Assembly: GCA_028456385.1 (NCBI GenBank) | Contig: JALNQF010000051.1 | Span: 1-64,000, forward strand | Source of the DNA: Ophiosphaerella korrae | Taxonomy: Eukaryota; Ascomycota; Dothideomycetes; Pleosporales; Phaeosphaeriaceae | DNA length: 64,000 nt | Reading direction: 5' to 3' | In this document: positions 22,107 to 34,659 of the stretch, one piece after another | Numbering within the stretch: the first letter of the stretch is position 1 | Layout: each line of letters begins with the position of its first letter | Position numbers and translations under genes: made by a program | The notes under the pieces: generated by a model | What the model was told of the DNA's origin: nothing | What the model saw: only the letters and a program-made list of their open reading frames with translations | The model's database searches: none

Positions 22107-24194
22107 ATGTTTAGCGCATTGCGAAGATATCCCCCAGCATTCTCACGGAATCTTCTCACGGCGGCGGTATCGTCTAGAGCCGTACAGGTTCCATTGTTCA
22201 GGCCAGCGGGCGCGCTTCGCATCACGTCGTCCCGTCTGGCAGCCGTCCATGCAGCCGGCTTCCATCACAGCACCAAGTGGCAACAGGTCGCAGCTGCAGA
22301 AGCAAACACAGAACATGCACCAGAAGCAAACGGACCAATCGAGGAGTTCGCTGATCTAGCAAAACAAGGACTTGTTCACCCAAACATCATCAACGTCATC
22401 ACCAAGCAGATGAGGATCACAACCATGACGGATGTTCAAGTTCGGACCATCAATGAGGCTCTGAGCGGCAATGACGTGTAAGGACTCTAGCCGTCAGAAC
22501 CAGAATCTCTCACTAATATCTATAGGATTGCACAAGCTAAGACTGGTACTGGCAAAACGCTCGGCTTCCTGGTCCCCATTGTACAACGCATTATCCAACA
22601 TGAACCTCGGCTCGCAGAGAAGGCACGCGGATACAAGAGGGCGAGACCAGATGAAATCAGGGCCATCATCATCTCGCCTACCCGAGAATTGGCCGAGCAG
22701 ATTGCTGTTGAGGCCAAGAAGGTGACATCTGGCACCAGCATTATCGTGCAGACAGCCGTTGGTGGAACACAGAAGAGGCTCATGCTTCAAAAGACGCAGC
22801 GCGAAGGCTGCCACCTTCTCATCGGCACTCCTGGTCGACTGAACGATATTCTCTCAGATCCCTACTCTGGCGTGAAAGCACCGAATCTGAACGCACTAGT
22901 CATGGACGAGGCAGACCGCCTCCTCGATGATGGTTTCCAAAGGGAAATTGAGGATATGCGGACCCATTTACCCGATCCTGAACAAATTGAGCGACAAAAC
23001 CTCATGTTTTCGGCCACAGTGCCACGAGACGTCGTGGCTCTTGTGCGACAGACCCTCCGTCCTGGGTTCCACTTCGCCAAGTGCGTCAGCGAGGACGAGG
23101 AGCCAACACATCAGCGAGTGCCTCAGAAATTCGTCAGGCTCACCGGCTTTGAAAACATCATGCCCTCTCTAGTTCAATTTGCTTCAAAGCAACACAAGCT
23201 TGCAAAGGATGGCAAAGCCCGCCCCTTCAAAGCCATTATCTATTTCAATAGCACTGCTGAAGTTACGCTTGCTTCAGCTGTCTTCAATAAGCTTAGTGGC
23301 GGCTTCAGGCGGGAAACACCTTTCACCGGCCTGCGTTCGTTTGAGATCCATTCCAAGCTGACTCAAATGCAGCGCACGAGGGCTGCAGATGATTTCCGTC
23401 GCTGCGAATCAGGTTTACTATTCTCCTCTGATGTTACATCTCGAGGAATGGATTTCCCTGACGTCACTCACGTTATCCAAGTTGGTCTTCCCCGCGACCG
23501 CGAATCTTACGTCCATCGTATTGGACGAACCGGCCGTGCCGGCAAGGAGGGCGAGGGTTGGCTCTTCATCTCACCAATGGAGCATGATGAAGTCCACAAA
23601 CGTCTCAGAGGCCTGCCTCTCAAAGATGCAACTCATAACCTTGAATGCGCTCAAGTAGATATGAGCGAGCAGGCTCCCGTCTCAGAAGAGGTCGCAAAGA
23701 TTCTCTCTGACTGTGTCGAGGCCCACAAAAAGGTCTATCCCGATCAACTCGACAACGCTTTCAGAGGCCTCTTTGGCTCGTTCCAGTGGTTTAGTAATAA
23801 GCAACAACTAGTAGATGCCGCGAACCGCTGGGCAGAATTCGGTTGGGGTATGGCCACACCACCTCCTGTGCCTCAAAGCGTGTTTAGCGGCGGTGGCGGT
23901 AGGAGAAGTCGAGGAGGTTTTGGCAGTGGTGACCGAGGAGGTGACAGGAGAGGTGGTGGATATGGTGGTGGCGATCGAGGGGGCTCATTCGGTGACAGGA
24001 GAGGCGGCGACCGCGGTGGCGATCGTGGAGGCTTCAGCCGCAATGATTTCAGTGGTAACCGAAGCGATGCCTACGGCAGTGAAAGGAGAAGCAGAGGTTT
24101 CGGCGGTGAAAGGAGAAGCGGCGGTTTCGGCGACAGGCGAGGCGGCGATCGAAGCGGCTACAACGACAGGAGAGAGTCGCGCAACATGTACTAA
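22107..24194 (+). CDS. MSS116: Mitochondrial DEAD-box RNA helicase, Mss116-like, with RGG tail
   Basis: Two exons, 22107-22477 and 22526-24194, with a 48-nt intron whose acceptor follows CACTAATATCTATAG. The N-terminal ~60 residues are Arg/Ser/Ala-rich without acids, a typical mitochondrial presequence. Helicase motifs follow in order: Q-motif region (TMTDVQVRTI), motif I AKTGTGKT, PTRELA, GTPGR, DEAD (VMDEADRLL), SAT, and motif VI HRIGRTGRAG. The C-terminal ~110 residues are RGG/GGDR repeats, an RNA-binding tail. Mss116 and its Neurospora relative CYT-19 act as general RNA chaperones for mitochondrial group I and II intron splicing. The ATG at 22107 is preferred as it opens the presequence. 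Confidence 0.9.
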
Positions 24195-26299
24195 ATGGTG
24201 AGTTGGCTACGCGACAGCCATGGCGTTGCTGCTTTCATCTTCTTTGATTCACGACTTGCAAAGTTTATGTACGATATTCACACGCCAGCTTGGAGATGAG
24301 CAGAGCGACGTTGTTATGATACAGTAGGCCAGGTTGCATTGGGTCGGTGTTTTGGTTGGCCCATGGGTCGGTCTATTTGCTTTGACATCTCCAATCTAGG
24401 GCGTGAGCCTTGAAGGGTGGGTAAAAATTCGATTTATTGTGCATTGCTATCTGAACCTGCTGTATGATGAGATTGCCTCGACCATCTTGATGATACTGTG
24501 TCTTCAATTGTAGATAATATGAATATTAGCAGGCAATACTTTATGGCTTGATTTCTGATGCTATTATGCTATGATCTTTGGCTCGTATGTAGGCTGTTGA
24601 CACTGATTTATGGTCTGCCTTTTTTGAACTTCGTGAGCACATGCTGCGAACGTTTCTTCTCTACATTGGTCACCAACCTAGAACTCTAGTACAATTGATC
24701 GTGTTAGCATGTCACAACAATAGACATCACCATTAGACTATTCCTCGTAACAAAGGCTTAACTACACTTGGAGCTATTATGCCCTCTGTGTAGCCGCAAA
24801 GGCAGAATCTTGATATACTCCAGAGAAGTTAGAGAAGAGCATTGTTTCCTGGCCTTATTCAACCAGCTTGTGCTATCGATCTATAGTAAACGTGCGTAAA
24901 GTTTTCTAAAGCATCCCGACTAAGAACTCTGGTGAGTGTTAACATGGCGCCTAAGAGTTCGGCTTCGAGCTGTATAAAGAGATATTGCGATTGAGTCTAG
25001 ATTACATTTAAATCATCAATATATCAACAACACAGAAGGCGGTGAGTGGCTTCTGAATAAACCAGTCAAAAATGAAAGTCCACATAATATTCTGTAACTG
25101 TGATCGCCGATACTGAGGCATATCGGAGCTGAAGACGACGCGCGTTGGCTTGGAATATGTGGCGTTTGAGTGACTGTCCTATCGGGTACGCTAACATACA
25201 AAGCTGAGCACCCTGCCCAGCGTATGTGTGGATTATCAGTTATTCAATTGATCTTACCTTCTATTGAAGACGGAGAGAATGGCGATGAAAGGGTCGGGTC
25301 GGAGTCGGGTCGTCGCATACTCTGCGAGAATCCGACAATGCTTATCAAAAATTGCACACAAACCCTGATATGTTGGCCTGGATGTATGATTCCATACGAA
25401 CACAGGGTTAGGCTTTTCGGCATTCATAGCGATTCGTCGAAGGGTACCCAGCGGAGCGTCTCGTGACTTTCTATGACAGGCGTCGAGCTGATAATGCAAC
25501 ATGAGTTGTCTAGCGTATGTGGATTAGAGCTGATGCAGCTATGATCAAACTGTATTGATTGTACAGCTACGCACAAAGTGGGCGTCTGCTAGGGTATGAA
25601 TGGTTGAGCATATCCGTCTTTTGCAGTTGTCTGGACTTCATGCCCGACTGTGCTCTGTGTCAATGACTCAGATATTTGAGAGGCGATCTTGGACACGTGT
25701 GCATGTGTAGAACGCATTCAATAGAAGAGATAGTATGACACAAATCAAAGTGACTTGAAGAGACGTACTTAGCTCAACAGCGATTGTTACCTTGTTGGAC
25801 TGAGATAATATTAGGTTTAACTACTGCTCAAGCAAATGAGGAAAGAAGATCTTGCCTTTCCAAAAGCCTACTCAGCTCACCAATATATTGCGAGGTAGTG
25901 GCAGCAATTAGAATTGGGCAAATCGTAATGGTGGAACGTGCCACAGGAGCATCTCATCGCGTGCGGGCTGACTGGATCTGTATCCGACGAACGCTACATG
26001 ACCAATCGGTGGATTGTGCGCTGCTGTAAACCCTACCAAGGACGATAGTAGAATGATTCGGCGGAACTCTTGTGAAGCAAGGCAGGTGACCTCATGCAGC
26101 GCACCCGGGGCTTGTCGGCAACAAGTGCTACCTATCGAGCAGAGACATTTAGATGTGGGCCGAATACCAGAAGTTCTCATGTAATGGTTAGATGATGTAG
26201 ATGTCTAATTTTTTCATGGAGCACCTATAGGTCCATGCTGTGTGCAATGCAGAGTAACCGAGACCATATTCAAGGAGTCGCAAAAGATTGTCGTTGGAA

Positions 26300-26393
26300 C
26301 TTGCATCGGGCTACCACAAGCATCCTTGACATGAATGGTCTTGATTTGCCAGCGCCACATACAGTCTCTATATGTAGCATAGCCCGATGCAAG
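26300..26393. repeat. Perfect 14-bp inverted repeat with 66-bp spacer
   Basis: CTTGCATCGGGCTA at 26300-26313 is exactly complemented by TAGCCCGATGCAAG at 26380-26393. The element could be a very small MITE-like remnant or the stem of a structured RNA. No flanking target duplication is evident. Confidence 0.55.
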
Positions 26394-27289
26394 CCGCAGC
26401 TATGTCACAGGGAGGTAAGTAAAGCGGCGTGTTCAGCCGATGCCGGTGTCAACGATAAGGGTTAGGCAAAAGTTTGGATAATGCGTCGGCGAGCTGGTAA
26501 AAGATGAGCTGGCTGCTCACAGCCACCGATGCAGTGTTTGGTATGATGCGTGAGACGGTGTTGTGAGGCCTCGATAACCAGTGATTGAAGTGCCAAGGAT
26601 CGATCTGGTCAAACCTCATTCTCGTCCAGACTTCAACCACTTTCCTTCATCTAGCCCACCAACCATGAACACCCTGCCTGCTTGGCTGAATATGATGATC
26701 GGAACGTCTAGCTCTTCCCGGGCCCTGCATATAACCGCGCCAAAATTTTCTTGCCCTCGATGTCCTCTTTGCGACCACTCCTTAAAGAGACAGGTGTGAG
26801 GGAGAGATGCATCTCGTGGCCCGGTTCCCCTGTTGGTGTAAGTGCTTTTCTGTATAGGACATGCAGCGGCTAGTTGTGCTTGTGCTTTGTCTGTGTCAGA
26901 GAAGAGTGATCGGTCCGTATGCTGCCCATTTTCACATGCTGCAACAGCTGTGACTTATCGACAGCGATGACGGTATTGGTCGTGGTTCCAAGAGCCCGCC
27001 TTTACGCTGATCGAGTTGGACTGGGCAGGCCGTTTAGATGTTGTAAGAGCATGGCGATGAAGTGCGCAGTTAGATTGCATAGCACCCAGGTGCCAAGAAA
27101 GGTATAGCGTGGATTGCGTGCGTGCCTTTATGAACCAAGAGCATTGCGTGATCACCAGCCCAGGGGGAGATTCACGGCTCGGTCAGTGAAACGGTGACTG
27201 CAGTTGCGATCTTCTTGGACTTTCCCCACATCATTCCCCGCGGCAGGACCTGACCTCCGGGCCGTTCGGGCGACTGCTCACCATCTGCC

Positions 27290-27297
27290 TATATAAG
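27290..27297 (+). promoter_or_regulatory. TATA box candidate for choline sulfatase gene
   Basis: TATATAAG lies 192 bp upstream of the ATG at 27489 in a pyrimidine-rich leader context. Position suits a TATA box with a long 5' leader. Confidence 0.45.
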
Positions 27298-27488
27298 CTC
27301 TGGTCCTCTCTCACTCCCTCAACCCAAACTAGTAACCCCTTCCTCACTGAATAACGCCAGCAGCTGCCCGCGTGACTACTGACCCCATATATTACACTTC
27401 AACCAAGTCTTGCCTCAGATACTCTACTATCTCTGGGAGCCACTAAAGGCACTGTTGTATCTTAACTGTGTTCGTCATAGCACCAACA

Positions 27489-29506
27489 ATGGCTCCGAGC
27501 CTTTTGCTACAACCCGAGTCACCTTCGCCTCCTCACTCTCATCCAGTGAAGCAGCTGTCCAGACCTGAAGGCGGACTCGCCCTTGAAAGCCATGCCCTCT
27601 TCGGCGGCACCCACTCATTCAGTGGCTCTGCTAGCGCTGGGAATGGCCACGTGAATAGCAACAATGGTGTATCTAGTGGCAGTGGCCCTTCATCCCGCCA
27701 GCAGGATGGCAATGACTTCATCACCGCACAGTCTCTTCTCCAGCAGTCTCAGGCCTACGGGCGACAGAATGGATCCTCGAATGGATCTTCCAAGAGGCCC
27801 AACATCCTATACATCATGGCCGACCAGATGGCTGCACCATTACTTAAGATGAATGATCCTGACTCAGCCATCAAGACACCTCATCTCGATGAGCTTGCTA
27901 AAACTGGTATCAACTTCGCCAGCGCCTATTGTAATTCTCCCCTGTGTGCGCCATCTAGGTTCACTATGTGCACCGGACAGCTTCCCTCCAAAATTGGCGG
28001 TTACGACAACGCCTCCATTCTGGGCCCTGAGGTCCCCACCTATGCACACTACCTTCGAAGAGAGGGCTATGAGACTGCTCTTGCTGGTAAAATGCACTTC
28101 ATTGGCCCTGATCAACTTCATGGCTTTGAGCACAGGTAATCAAGCCTATTTGTAGGGTATGATTAAAGCTAATGCCCTCTTCCCTAGGCTCACCTCGGAC
28201 ATCTACCCTGGAGATTTGGGATGGGCTGTCAATTGGGATAAGCCAGAGGAGCGTCAGGAGTGGTATCACAACATGTCTTCAGTCATGCAAGCTGGTCCAT
28301 GTGTAAGGTCTAATCAATTAGATTACGATGAAGACGTCATGTTTAAGGTAAGCAATTGCTCATTTTTATCGTTTGCTATGCTTGTTTTATTCTCTCTTTC
28401 TCTATGCTAATAATATTACACAGGCGCAACAATATCTTTACGACTATGTCAGGTCCGACCCGGAGTCCCGGCGGCCTTTTGCTTTGACTATCTCTCTTAC
28501 CCATCCCCATGATCCCTACACGATAATCCAGGAGTACTGGGACCGCTACGAAGGTGTTGATATCCCATTGCCCAAGGTGGAGATTCCTCAAGAAAACCAA
28601 GATCAGCATTCTGAGCGCCTGATGAAGACTATCGATCTTTGGGACAATCCTGTACATGACGAAGCCAAAATTCGTGCCCGCCGCGCGTATTTTGCAGCAT
28701 GTAGCTTTGTCGACGATCAAGTTGGTAAGCTTGTGCGCCTACTTAAGAATTGTTACCTCGACAAGGATACCATCATTGTCTTCTCGGGTGATCATGGTGA
28801 CATGCTTGGCGAGCGCAGCTTGTGGTACAAGATGTCATGGTTCGAAAACAGTGCGCGGGTACCTATGATCATCAACTGCCCAACAAAGTTTGAGCCAAAG
28901 ACAGTGACAGAATCTGTTTCCACCATGGACCTCCTACCAACATTTGTAGACCTGGCAGGTGGCGATGCCTCGGTCATTCTTCCGATTGATGGGGTTAGTC
29001 TCCATGACTATTTGGTGTCGGATAAGTCTGGCAAGGACGAAGTCTTCGGTGAATACATGGGCGAAGGCACCGTAACTCCTATTTACATGATCCGACGCTA
29101 TCAGTGGAAGTATACTTGCTCCCTGGTCGATCCTCCACAGCTCTTTGATCTTTCCACCGACCCACAGGAGCTTACCAACCTAGCCACTTCTACGAAGCCC
29201 CACCATGAAAAGGTATTTGCAGAATTTGAAGCTGAAGCCAGTAGCAAATGGGACTTCAAGCAGATTCATAAGGACACGCTTAAGAGCCAGCGCATGCGCC
29301 AGATTGCGTGGAGCGCTTTGCAAATTGGTCGTAAAGAGACTTGGGACTACCAACCACCTTATAATGACAAGGATCGATTCATCCGCTCTCACATTCCCTT
29401 GGATGACCTCGAGCGCCGTGCCCGCTTTCCCGTTGTCGATCATCTCGGTCGCGAAAAGACGGCGAGCGCAACTCACCATGGCATTGCAGGTGCTAATGGC
29501 GAGTGA
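27489..29506 (+). CDS. Choline sulfatase
   Basis: Three exons, 27489-28135, 28188-28347 and 28424-29506 (introns 52 and 76 nt), giving 629 residues. The enzyme hydrolyses choline-O-sulfate to choline and sulfate, supplying sulfur and the glycine-betaine precursor. The sulfatase core begins at about residue 104 with RPNILYIMADQ. The formylglycine signature is CAPSR with Cys153, followed by the TGQLPSKIG block. Downstream are DHGDMLGERSLWYKMSWFE, typical of choline sulfatases, and a C-terminal tryptophan-containing extension. The first ~100 residues are Ser/Gly/Asn-rich and low-complexity, with no signal peptide. The call separates it from arylsulfatases by the GERSLWYKM-type motif. Confidence 0.88.
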
Positions 29507-30041
29507 GGCTTCCTTCCCCCTGCAGACTCGAGTATAACTACCTTCCGCTGCACTTCCGGCTACACAAAGCTTTTCGCCTGACGAGATCATGATTGTATAG
29601 CATTTACATTACAGCTTTACACGGGTAAGCTACCAGTTTCAAAAAAATCGATAAAACTTTGGCATGGGCACATGGCAAGGCGTTGAGGAAAAGGTGTTCT
29701 GTACAAATAGGTGAACGGGTTGGTAGATAGTAGGAACAGTAGTGTGGGAAATATTATGTTGCTATTTCTGTAATGAAGTGCGTCTGGTGAGATAATTGAC
29801 GAGAGCGATGACTGATGAGTTGGCTGCAAAGCGAGATAGGGTGCCACGTGAGGTGGCGCTTCGGCAACTCCCAACCGATCGATTGCACGCGGCAATCCCC
29901 ATCACTCCCGCATCTCAACGCAATCACATCGGAGTGATTGCCTCTACCCTCACCTCGCCTATACAGCCTACGCTTTCAACCTCAAAGCTTCCCCGCTCAA
30001 TCACCTAAACACCCACACCTGTCCTGTTGAATTGAAACAAC
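29507..30041. other. Intergenic
   Basis: 3' flank of choline sulfatase and promoter of RAD6; no further feature seen. Confidence 0.45.
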
Positions 30042-30750
30042 ATGTCCACCTCTGCTCGCCGCCGCTTGATGCGCGACTTCAAGGTACGCCACCCACACCG
30101 TGCAGTCGTACCTTAGCTTGCGCGGTTTGATACATTTGATGGGACTGTTCTAACAAAGTGTACTGTAGCGCATGCAGACCGACCCTCCTGCTGGTGTTTC
30201 TGCGTCCCCTATCGCGGACAACGTAATGACCTGGTACGACACATTCACATTCACACTGCACGCGACACCCTTACGCACTCGCCTCCCTAGTTTGGGTGGC
30301 TGGCTCGGGTGTGAATGAAGCAGCTTGATAGCACTGCGGCTGACAATGTACAGGAACGCAGTCATTATTGGTCCGGCGGACACTCCCTTCGAGGATGGGA
30401 CCTTCCGTCTCGTTATGCACTTTGAGGAAGCGTACCCTAACAAGCCACCTGGCGTCAAGTTCATCAGCGACATGTTTCACCCCAATGTCTATGGGACCGG
30501 AGAGTTATGCTTGGACATTCTACAGAACAGGTGGTCACCCACGTATGATGTCGCAGCGATCTTGACGAGTATTCAGAGGTACAGTCCGCAGATATGAACT
30601 TGAAGACGAGTGCTGACGCAGGATAGCTTGCTTAACGACCCCAACACATCGTCGCCTGCCAATGTTGAGGCGTCGAACTTGTACAAGGAGAACCGGAAGG
30701 AGTACACCAAGCGTGTTCGTGAGACTGTGGAGAAGAGCTGGGAGGACTAG
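30042..30750 (+). CDS. RAD6: Ubiquitin-conjugating enzyme E2 Rad6/Ubc2
   Basis: Four exons: 30042-30083, 30169-30233, 30354-30578, 30627-30750. They sum to 456 nt, exactly 151 residues, the usual length in filamentous fungi, which lack the yeast acidic tail. The N-terminus [17 protein letters not shown] is the hallmark of Rad6. The HPN motif is followed by catalytic Cys88 in [18 protein letters not shown]. With Rad18 it ubiquitinates PCNA in post-replication repair, with Bre1 it marks histone H2B, and with Ubr1 it serves the N-degron pathway. A few substitutions in otherwise rigid positions are visible (KPPGVKF where I recall KPPQVKF; FEEAYP for FEEQYP). Confidence 0.95.
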
Positions 30751-31512
30751 CACGGATACTGGGCGTAAACGCAGCAGAAGCTACGATGAAATGAGGCATG
30801 AATCTGGAGTTATGGGGTCACAAGGGTCAAGCTATACCACTTATGATTGGGACCTTTTGTGTTTTTGGTAGGTTTCACGCACAGCGAGGCGTTTCCATGT
30901 CACTTCTCTCCGTAGTACTTTGCAGTCTCCCACCCTGATGAGATTGCGTTACCTACTTACTTTACCTTGGTTTACTGTGCATCTCACGAACTCGACATGT
31001 AAGCACGTGCCTCGTGTGCAGAGCAAGGTGATTGTTCAATCTGAGCAGTGGCCAAATGAAGGCCAAGGTGTCTGCGTACGTCACGCCGTTGTGAGGGCTC
31101 CAGTGTGGGGGTGAGGCTAGAGCGATATTGCGCCGACGCCTCAAGCAACTCAAGCCGACGGCCTGCCCACTCCATGACCCTGCAACCTTAACGCCGCCAC
31201 CATCTTTCACTCGCTGCACCCGCCGCGAAATCCCCAAGGTGGTCTACCTTCTGCAGGGCGGCTGTCTGCATTGTTGTGGCTGCACCAGGGCCCCCTGTTC
31301 CTCTGGAATTACAGTACTTAGTCATATTGCTCTCCTGGCTCGACCAGCAGCGGGGCCGTCACCTACCACCAGTCTGCCACGCGCCGAGACGTGAAGACGT
31401 GCCGGCACCACAACAGCAGTTCACACCGGGCTCGCAGCAACACTGCACTAGAGAGTGAGCGGAGCAAGCAGAGGGCGGCCGCTGGGCCGGAACACTGTCA
31501 AGTGCCGCAACC
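30751..31512. other. Intergenic
   Basis: 3' flank of RAD6 and 5' region of the kinesin gene; GC-rich short frames only, no recognised feature. Confidence 0.45.
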
Positions 31513-34500
31513 ATGTCGTAAGTAGTCCACGCAAAGCCGCCTCTCAATCGGCGAGACATGACTGACATGTGCACCTGTAGGGGCTCCAACACAATTAAAG
31601 GTGTGCCGCGATGCTGCAATCTTACCCTCACTTGCACATATGACTGACTATAGCAATTCACAGTCGTGGCGCGGTTCCGCCCGCAGAACAAGGTCGAGGT
31701 TGCTAGCGGCGGAGAACCCATAGTTGACTTCAATTCTGAAGACACATGTACAATCCAGGTATGTTGCAGGCCCTGAGTTGCTAAAAGGCCGCTGACAGCC
31801 ACGGGCACAGTCCAAAGAGGCCGCGGGGGCCTTCACCTTCGACCGTGTCTTCGACATGGCTTCGCGCCAGGCCGATGTCTTTGACTACTCTATCCGCTCC
31901 ACCGTGGACGACATCCTCAATGGATACAACGGCACCGTATTTGCTTATGGCCAGACGGGTGCCGGAAAGTCGTATACCATGATGGGAAGCGATATTGACG
32001 ATGAAGTCGGCAGGGGTGTCATCCCACGTATCGTCCAGCAAGTCTTTGCCAGCATAATGGCATCACCCAGCAATATTGAATATACCGTCAGGGTCAGCTA
32101 TATGGAAATTTATATGGAGCGCATCCGAGATCTGTTGCAACCACAGAATGACAACCTACCCGTGCACGAGGAAAAGAACAGAGGTGTCTACGTAAAAGGC
32201 CTTCTGGAGGTATACGTTGCAAGTGACGACGAAGTTTACGAGGTCCTACGAAGAGGTGGATCGGCCAGAGCAGTCTCGGCAACAAACATGAACCAGGAGT
32301 CTTCTCGGTCGCATTCCATTTTTGTCGTCACCATTGCCCAGAAAAACGTCGAGACAGGGTCACAGAAGAGCGGCCAACTTTTCTTGGTAGATCTAGCTGG
32401 TTCTGAGAAGGTTGGAAAGACAGGAGCAAGTGGGCAAACCTTGGAAGAAGCGAAGAAGATTAACAAAAGTTTGAGCGCACTGGGCATGGTCATCAATTCT
32501 CTCACAGACGGCAAATCATCGCATATCCCCTATCGAGATTCAAAGCTCACACGTATCCTCCAAGAATCGCTTGGTGGTAATTCTCGAACAACGCTTATCA
32601 TCAACTGCTCACCAAGTAGTTACAACGATGCTGAAACTCTTAGTACATTGCGATTCGGTATGCGCGCGAAGTCAATCAAGAACAAAGCCAAGATTAATGC
32701 AGAGTTGAGTCCTGCTGAGCTTAAGGCAATGTTAAAGAAGGCTCAAGGTCAAGTCACAACTTTTGAAGGCTACATTGCAACACTCGAGGGTGAGGTATCG
32801 CTATGGCGTGGCGGTGAATCGGTACCAAGGGAGAAGTGGACCCCTTCCTTAGAGACTGGCACGGCTACGAGCAAACGACTATCCTCAGCACCACGCGCAA
32901 GCACACCCTCAAGGTTAGATGCTGCGAAGAGTTCAGATACACCGTCACGGCCAGATTCACGAATGGACTTGGAACGCGCGAGTACACCCAGCATACCACT
33001 GGAGAAAGACGAAAAAGACGAGTTTTTGAAGAGAGAGAATGAATTGCAAGATCAAGTGACAGAAAAGGAGTCTCAACTCACAAAAGCAGTAGACCAACTC
33101 AATACAGCAAAAGATGAATTGCAATACTACAAAGAACGGGACGCTAAGACCAACAAAGACAACGAACGGATAACATCTGAACTGAACGAGATGAAAATGC
33201 AGGTTGAGAAGATCCAGTTCGAAAGCAAAGAGGCCCAAATCTCTATGGATGCACTCAAAGAAGCAAACTCTGAACTTACAGCTGAACTCGACGATGTTAA
33301 GCAACAACTCCTAGATGCCAAGATGAATGCCAAAGAAACCAGCGCTGCCTTAGACGAGAAGAAAAAGAAGAAGGCTGAGGCAATGGCGCAGATGATGGCT
33401 GGCTTCGACCTTGGCGGCGAGGTATTCAGTGATAATGAGCGTACGATACGAAAAATAATTGAGCAGCTCGACCAGCTGCATGACATGAGCTCAGCCGGTG
33501 AAGCAATCGCTCCCGATGCACTACAAGATTTACGGACAAAGCTTGTCGAAACACAAGGGATCGTTAGGCAAGCAGAGCTGTCCCTTACAGCGCGGAACGA
33601 TGAAGATAGCGTACACAACAAACGGCGCGAGGCTTTAGAGGCGCGTTGTTCTGATTTACAGAGTTCGTACGAGGATCTACTGGAGCGAAACCTCTCCGAT
33701 GCAGACAAGAAAGAGCTCAAATCGCGCCTTGCTGATGCATACACTGCCCGACAGGAAGGCAATGTTGAGCTTGTGGAAGACTTGAAGCAGGATCTTGCGA
33801 GACGAGCAGAAGATAACTCTAAGCTCAAGATAGAGATTGAAGGCTTGCAACAACGGATCAAGAGTGGGGCAATCGCCAATGGTGTCGCGAATGGCATTAA
33901 TGGCAAGACGGTTCAGCAGCAGATTGCTGAGTTCGACAATATGAAGAAGAGCTTGATGCGTGATCTACAGAATCGATGCGAACGTGTAAGTGTCCATACA
34001 ACTTTCGAAGTGCGACAGCTTAAGGAAAGTCAACTAATTCATTCTTTTTCACAGGTCATTGAGCTAGAAATATCTTTAGATGAGACGCGCGAGCAATATA
34101 ATAATGTGCTCCGTACTTCCAACAACCGCGCTCAGCAAAAGAAGATGATGTTCCTAGAGCGGAACCTCGAGCAATTGACTGTCGTACAACGGCAACTTGT
34201 CGAGCAAAATAGTTCACTGAAGAAGGAGGTTGCTATCGCAGAACGCAAACTCATTGCGCGTAACGAACGTATACAATCTCTCGAGAGCCTTTTGCAGGAC
34301 TCCCAAGAAAAGCTTACAGCAGCAAACCACAGGTACGCGACTTTCCTAGTGCTATGTCAAATGCAACTATATACTTACAACAATACAGATTCGAAGCACA
34401 GCTTACCGCTGTGAAAGAACGCCTGGAAGCCGCCAAAGCCGGCTCAACACGCGGTCTCGGTTCTCCTTCAGGCCCCGGCGCCTCTTTCGCATTCGGAGGC

Positions 34501-34659
34501 GGCGTTGGCTCCCGCATCGCCAAACCCCTACGCGGCGGAGGTGGTCCCGTGCAAGACGGCCCCGTCCTGCCTATCATCGGCAATCTCCAGAAACAAGATG
34601 GTGACCTCGAGGGCAACAAGACAAAGCGGACAAGCTGGTTCTTCAACAACGGTCGATAG
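31513..34659 (+). CDS. kinA: Conventional kinesin-1 heavy chain
   Basis: Six exons: 31513-31517, 31581-31600, 31664-31758, 31811-33985, 34055-34332, 34389-34659; total 2,844 nt, 947 residues. The first two exons are only 5 and 20 nt but restore the MSGSNTIKVVARFRPQN start. The motor domain shows GQTGAGKS (residues 87-94), SSRSH and DLAGSEKVGKT. The neck and a long coiled-coil stalk follow, with KKK-rich heptads and a hinge near SAGEAIAPD. The tail ends with the autoinhibitory motif IAKPLRGGGG. It is the plus-end motor for long-range vesicle and organelle transport in hyphae. The 69-nt intron at 33986-34054 is in frame and stop-free, so automatic annotation may retain it wrongly. Confidence 0.95.

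Larger units (their letters stand above)
24195..27488. other. 3.3-kb region without a recognisable gene
   Basis: Both strands contain only short frames without motifs. It includes the inverted repeat at 26,300-26,393 and, at its right end, the choline sulfatase promoter. Its size is large for this otherwise gene-dense part, so a non-coding RNA or a decayed gene could be hidden here. Confidence 0.4.

Noticed and set aside
23815..24201. 128-codon Val/Ala-rich plus-strand frame
   Set aside because: Out-of-frame shadow of the RGG repeats of the helicase gene.
33127..33906. 259-codon minus-strand frame rich in Ser, Leu and Arg
   Set aside because: It lies antisense to the kinesin coiled coil; its Ser/Ala richness is the mirror of Lys/Glu/Gln codons on the real strand.
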